Translations under genes and position numbers: made by a program
Notes under the pieces: generated by a model
Databases searched by the model: none
Told to the model about the DNA's origin: nothing
What the model saw: the letters and a program-made list of their open reading frames with translations, nothing else
Shown: positions 63,901-64,000 of the stretch, piece by piece
How positions within the stretch are numbered: position 1 is the stretch's first letter
How the letters are laid out: each line of letters opens with the position of its first letter
NCBI RefSeq assembly: GCF_947507565.1
Contig: NC_089190.1
Location: forward strand, 1,612,001-1,676,000
Length of the DNA stretch: 64,000 bases
Direction: 5' to 3'
Source: Oscarella lobularis
Lineage: Eukaryota; Porifera; Homoscleromorpha; Homosclerophorida; Oscarellidae

Positions 63901-64000
63901 AGTCACGTTTGCTGACGTGGAATGTCCTGCCGCGTCGGTGGCCCGAACCACAAAATTCAATTCGGAGCGAGATCTGGCATTCAAAGTCGACGAAACGGTA
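39926..64000 (-). CDS. Giant TMEM132-like cohesin/dockerin transmembrane receptor, 3' part (7,953 aa seen, N-terminus outside)
   Basis: Exons 42633->64000, 42342-42579, 42053-42287, 41894-41998 and 39926-41842 join with introns of 53, 54, 54 and 51 nt, and every junction keeps the frame to the stop. The open frame runs off the right edge. Order: end of a cadherin-like repeat (ELNFVVRATDAAGHSTSANV); four TMEM132-like modules; Ser/Thr linkers after each module; two FN3-like domains (the second largely on exon 42342-42579); one transmembrane helix (WWLIVVIVVLVLLFIALIVG, followed by RRRKVKR, about 42160-42240); a ~690-residue tail. TMEM132 hallmarks recur per module, for example LPYADQPEIVNTASLDGKRI, VSDAVLNLVTDWFDEGDSC and a DxSxTNGTD-type loop. 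Human TMEM132 proteins (~1,000-1,100 aa, single-pass, neural adhesion) have one such ectodomain. Cell-surface adhesion or signalling is inferred. The intron from 42052 removes an in-frame stop at ~42000 and is supported by frame and splice sites only. Confidence 0.88.
43190..47460 (-). other. Giant receptor module 4 (membrane-proximal)
   Basis: Same domain order. It includes LFPGDSVQVNVHAEAGYPVT and KGVSFNVPVRVNTFGKQVGT (second cohesin-like, about 44070-44440). The dockerin-like pair is at about 43690-43940 (GDANGDCVFDLRDA, MDADLDGLISSKDA). The basic site here is weaker: RRRK at 44050-44061, then RPAR, so convertase cleavage is less certain than in modules 1-3. It is followed by a Thr/Ser linker (42960-43190) and the FN3-like domains. 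Confidence 0.8.
47730..51960 (-). other. Giant receptor module 3
   Basis: Same domain order. It includes VFRGDTFNVPVYGHATYPIT (first cohesin-like, near 51000-51420) and VGNRFTVDVRVNTNGESVGT (second cohesin-like, about 48610-48980). Furin-type sites are RRRR at 48568-48579 and RAKR at 48511-48522. The dockerin-like pair is at about 48240-48470 (GDANGDCVFDLRDA, MDANLDGLISSKDA). Confidence 0.8.
51960..52620 (-). repeat. N-glycosylation-sequon-rich linker 2
   Basis: About 220 residues of Thr/Pro/Asn sequence built on PTNAT / PTNVT-like units. They give a dense ladder of N-x-T sequons (NATFPTNETTNATVAPTNAT and onward). Inferred to be a heavily N- and O-glycosylated stalk between modules 2 and 3. 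Confidence 0.85.
52620..56890 (-). other. Giant receptor module 2
   Basis: Same domain order as module 1. The first cohesin-like domain lies near 56000-56350 (VYPGQSVSVPIYGHGDYPLS). The TMEM132 core includes FRVWSPQTSSVKLSVSDAVL. The second cohesin-like domain is at about 53490-53850. Furin-type sites are RRKR at 53443-53454 and RPKR at 53386-53397. The dockerin-like pair is at about 53100-53345 (GDANGDCVFDIRDS, MDANLDGDRTNDDA). Confidence 0.8.
56890..59640 (-). repeat. Ser/Thr-rich linker 1 with 339-bp coding repeat and a short Cys motif
   Basis: About 900 residues of mucin-like sequence between modules 1 and 2. At about 58320-59240 a 339-bp (113-aa) unit made of two half-repeats (SSAVPSGVVSSSTAYQSSSL, FTQSPSSSSE, SSIFYVQSVADST) is repeated with near-identity; CATAGCAAACGGCACTTCCG recurs at 58441, 58780 and 59119. 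Near 56905-56975 a compact Cys motif (FCGVLSLCIPTEQSC) resembles half of an LDL-receptor class A repeat. Confidence 0.85.
59640..63890 (-). other. Giant receptor module 1 (TMEM132-like + cohesin 2 + dockerin)
   Basis: N-terminal TMEM132-like beta domain, then a first cohesin-like domain (about 62990-63350, LFVGSHFTIPVYANGG). Tandem Ig-like (BIg-type) domains follow to about 60900. The second cohesin-like domain lies at about 60490-60870 (VGNTFTVPVRVNTGGKSLGS). Basic sites come next: RRRR at 60454-60465 and RTRR at 60430-60441. The dockerin-like pair spans about 60130-60390 (GDANGDCVFDIKDA, then MDVDLDRVITSSDA). A beta-rich domain ends the module at about 59650. Confidence 0.8.

Overview
The window is nuclear DNA of an animal, most likely an early-branching metazoan such as a sponge. 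That placement is inferred from split genes with very short introns (most 49-64 nt), a gene resembling the animal TMEM132 adhesion family, an ANKEF1-like gene, and the absence of any prokaryotic gene layout. No species can be named from sequence alone.

Layout, left to right. 55-1325 (-) holds the first six exons of an ankyrin-repeat gene matching ANKEF1. 1.56-25.35 kb is a satellite field built from three tandem families: a 49-bp unit, a 22-bp AT-rich unit and a 15/16-bp unit. All three share one design, a short inverted repeat with a 0-2 nt centre. A unique ~365-bp island carrying a candidate orphan exon occurs twice inside it as part of a ~7.5-kb higher-order duplication. 25.69-27.95 kb (-) is a seven-exon gene for a 635-residue secreted protein that looks like an uncharacterised TIM-barrel hydrolase. 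28.0-38.8 kb holds dispersed ~200-bp repeats, minisatellites and an ~8-kb array of ACN triplets. 38.83-39.81 kb (+) is an eight-exon PPIL1 gene (spliceosomal cyclophilin, 160 aa). It converges on the largest gene.

39.93-64.0 kb (-) is the 3' part of a giant receptor gene. Five exons join in frame to give 7,953 residues and a stop, and the N-terminus lies beyond the window. The first exon seen is at least 21.4 kb. The ectodomain begins with the end of a cadherin-like repeat. Four TMEM132-like modules of ~1,400 aa follow, each ending in a second cohesin-like domain, one or two basic convertase-type cleavage sites, a dockerin-like calcium-binding pair and a beta-rich domain. Ser/Thr-rich linkers separate the modules. 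Two FN3-like domains, one transmembrane helix and a ~690-residue tail complete the protein; the tail has ITIM-like tyrosine motifs, polyproline and a C-terminal PDZ-type ligand. This is the most interesting system in the window: a possibly self-processing, self-binding cohesin/dockerin animal receptor.

Nearly all other long open frames come from stop-free tandem repeats or are antisense shadows of the giant exon, and are not annotated as genes.
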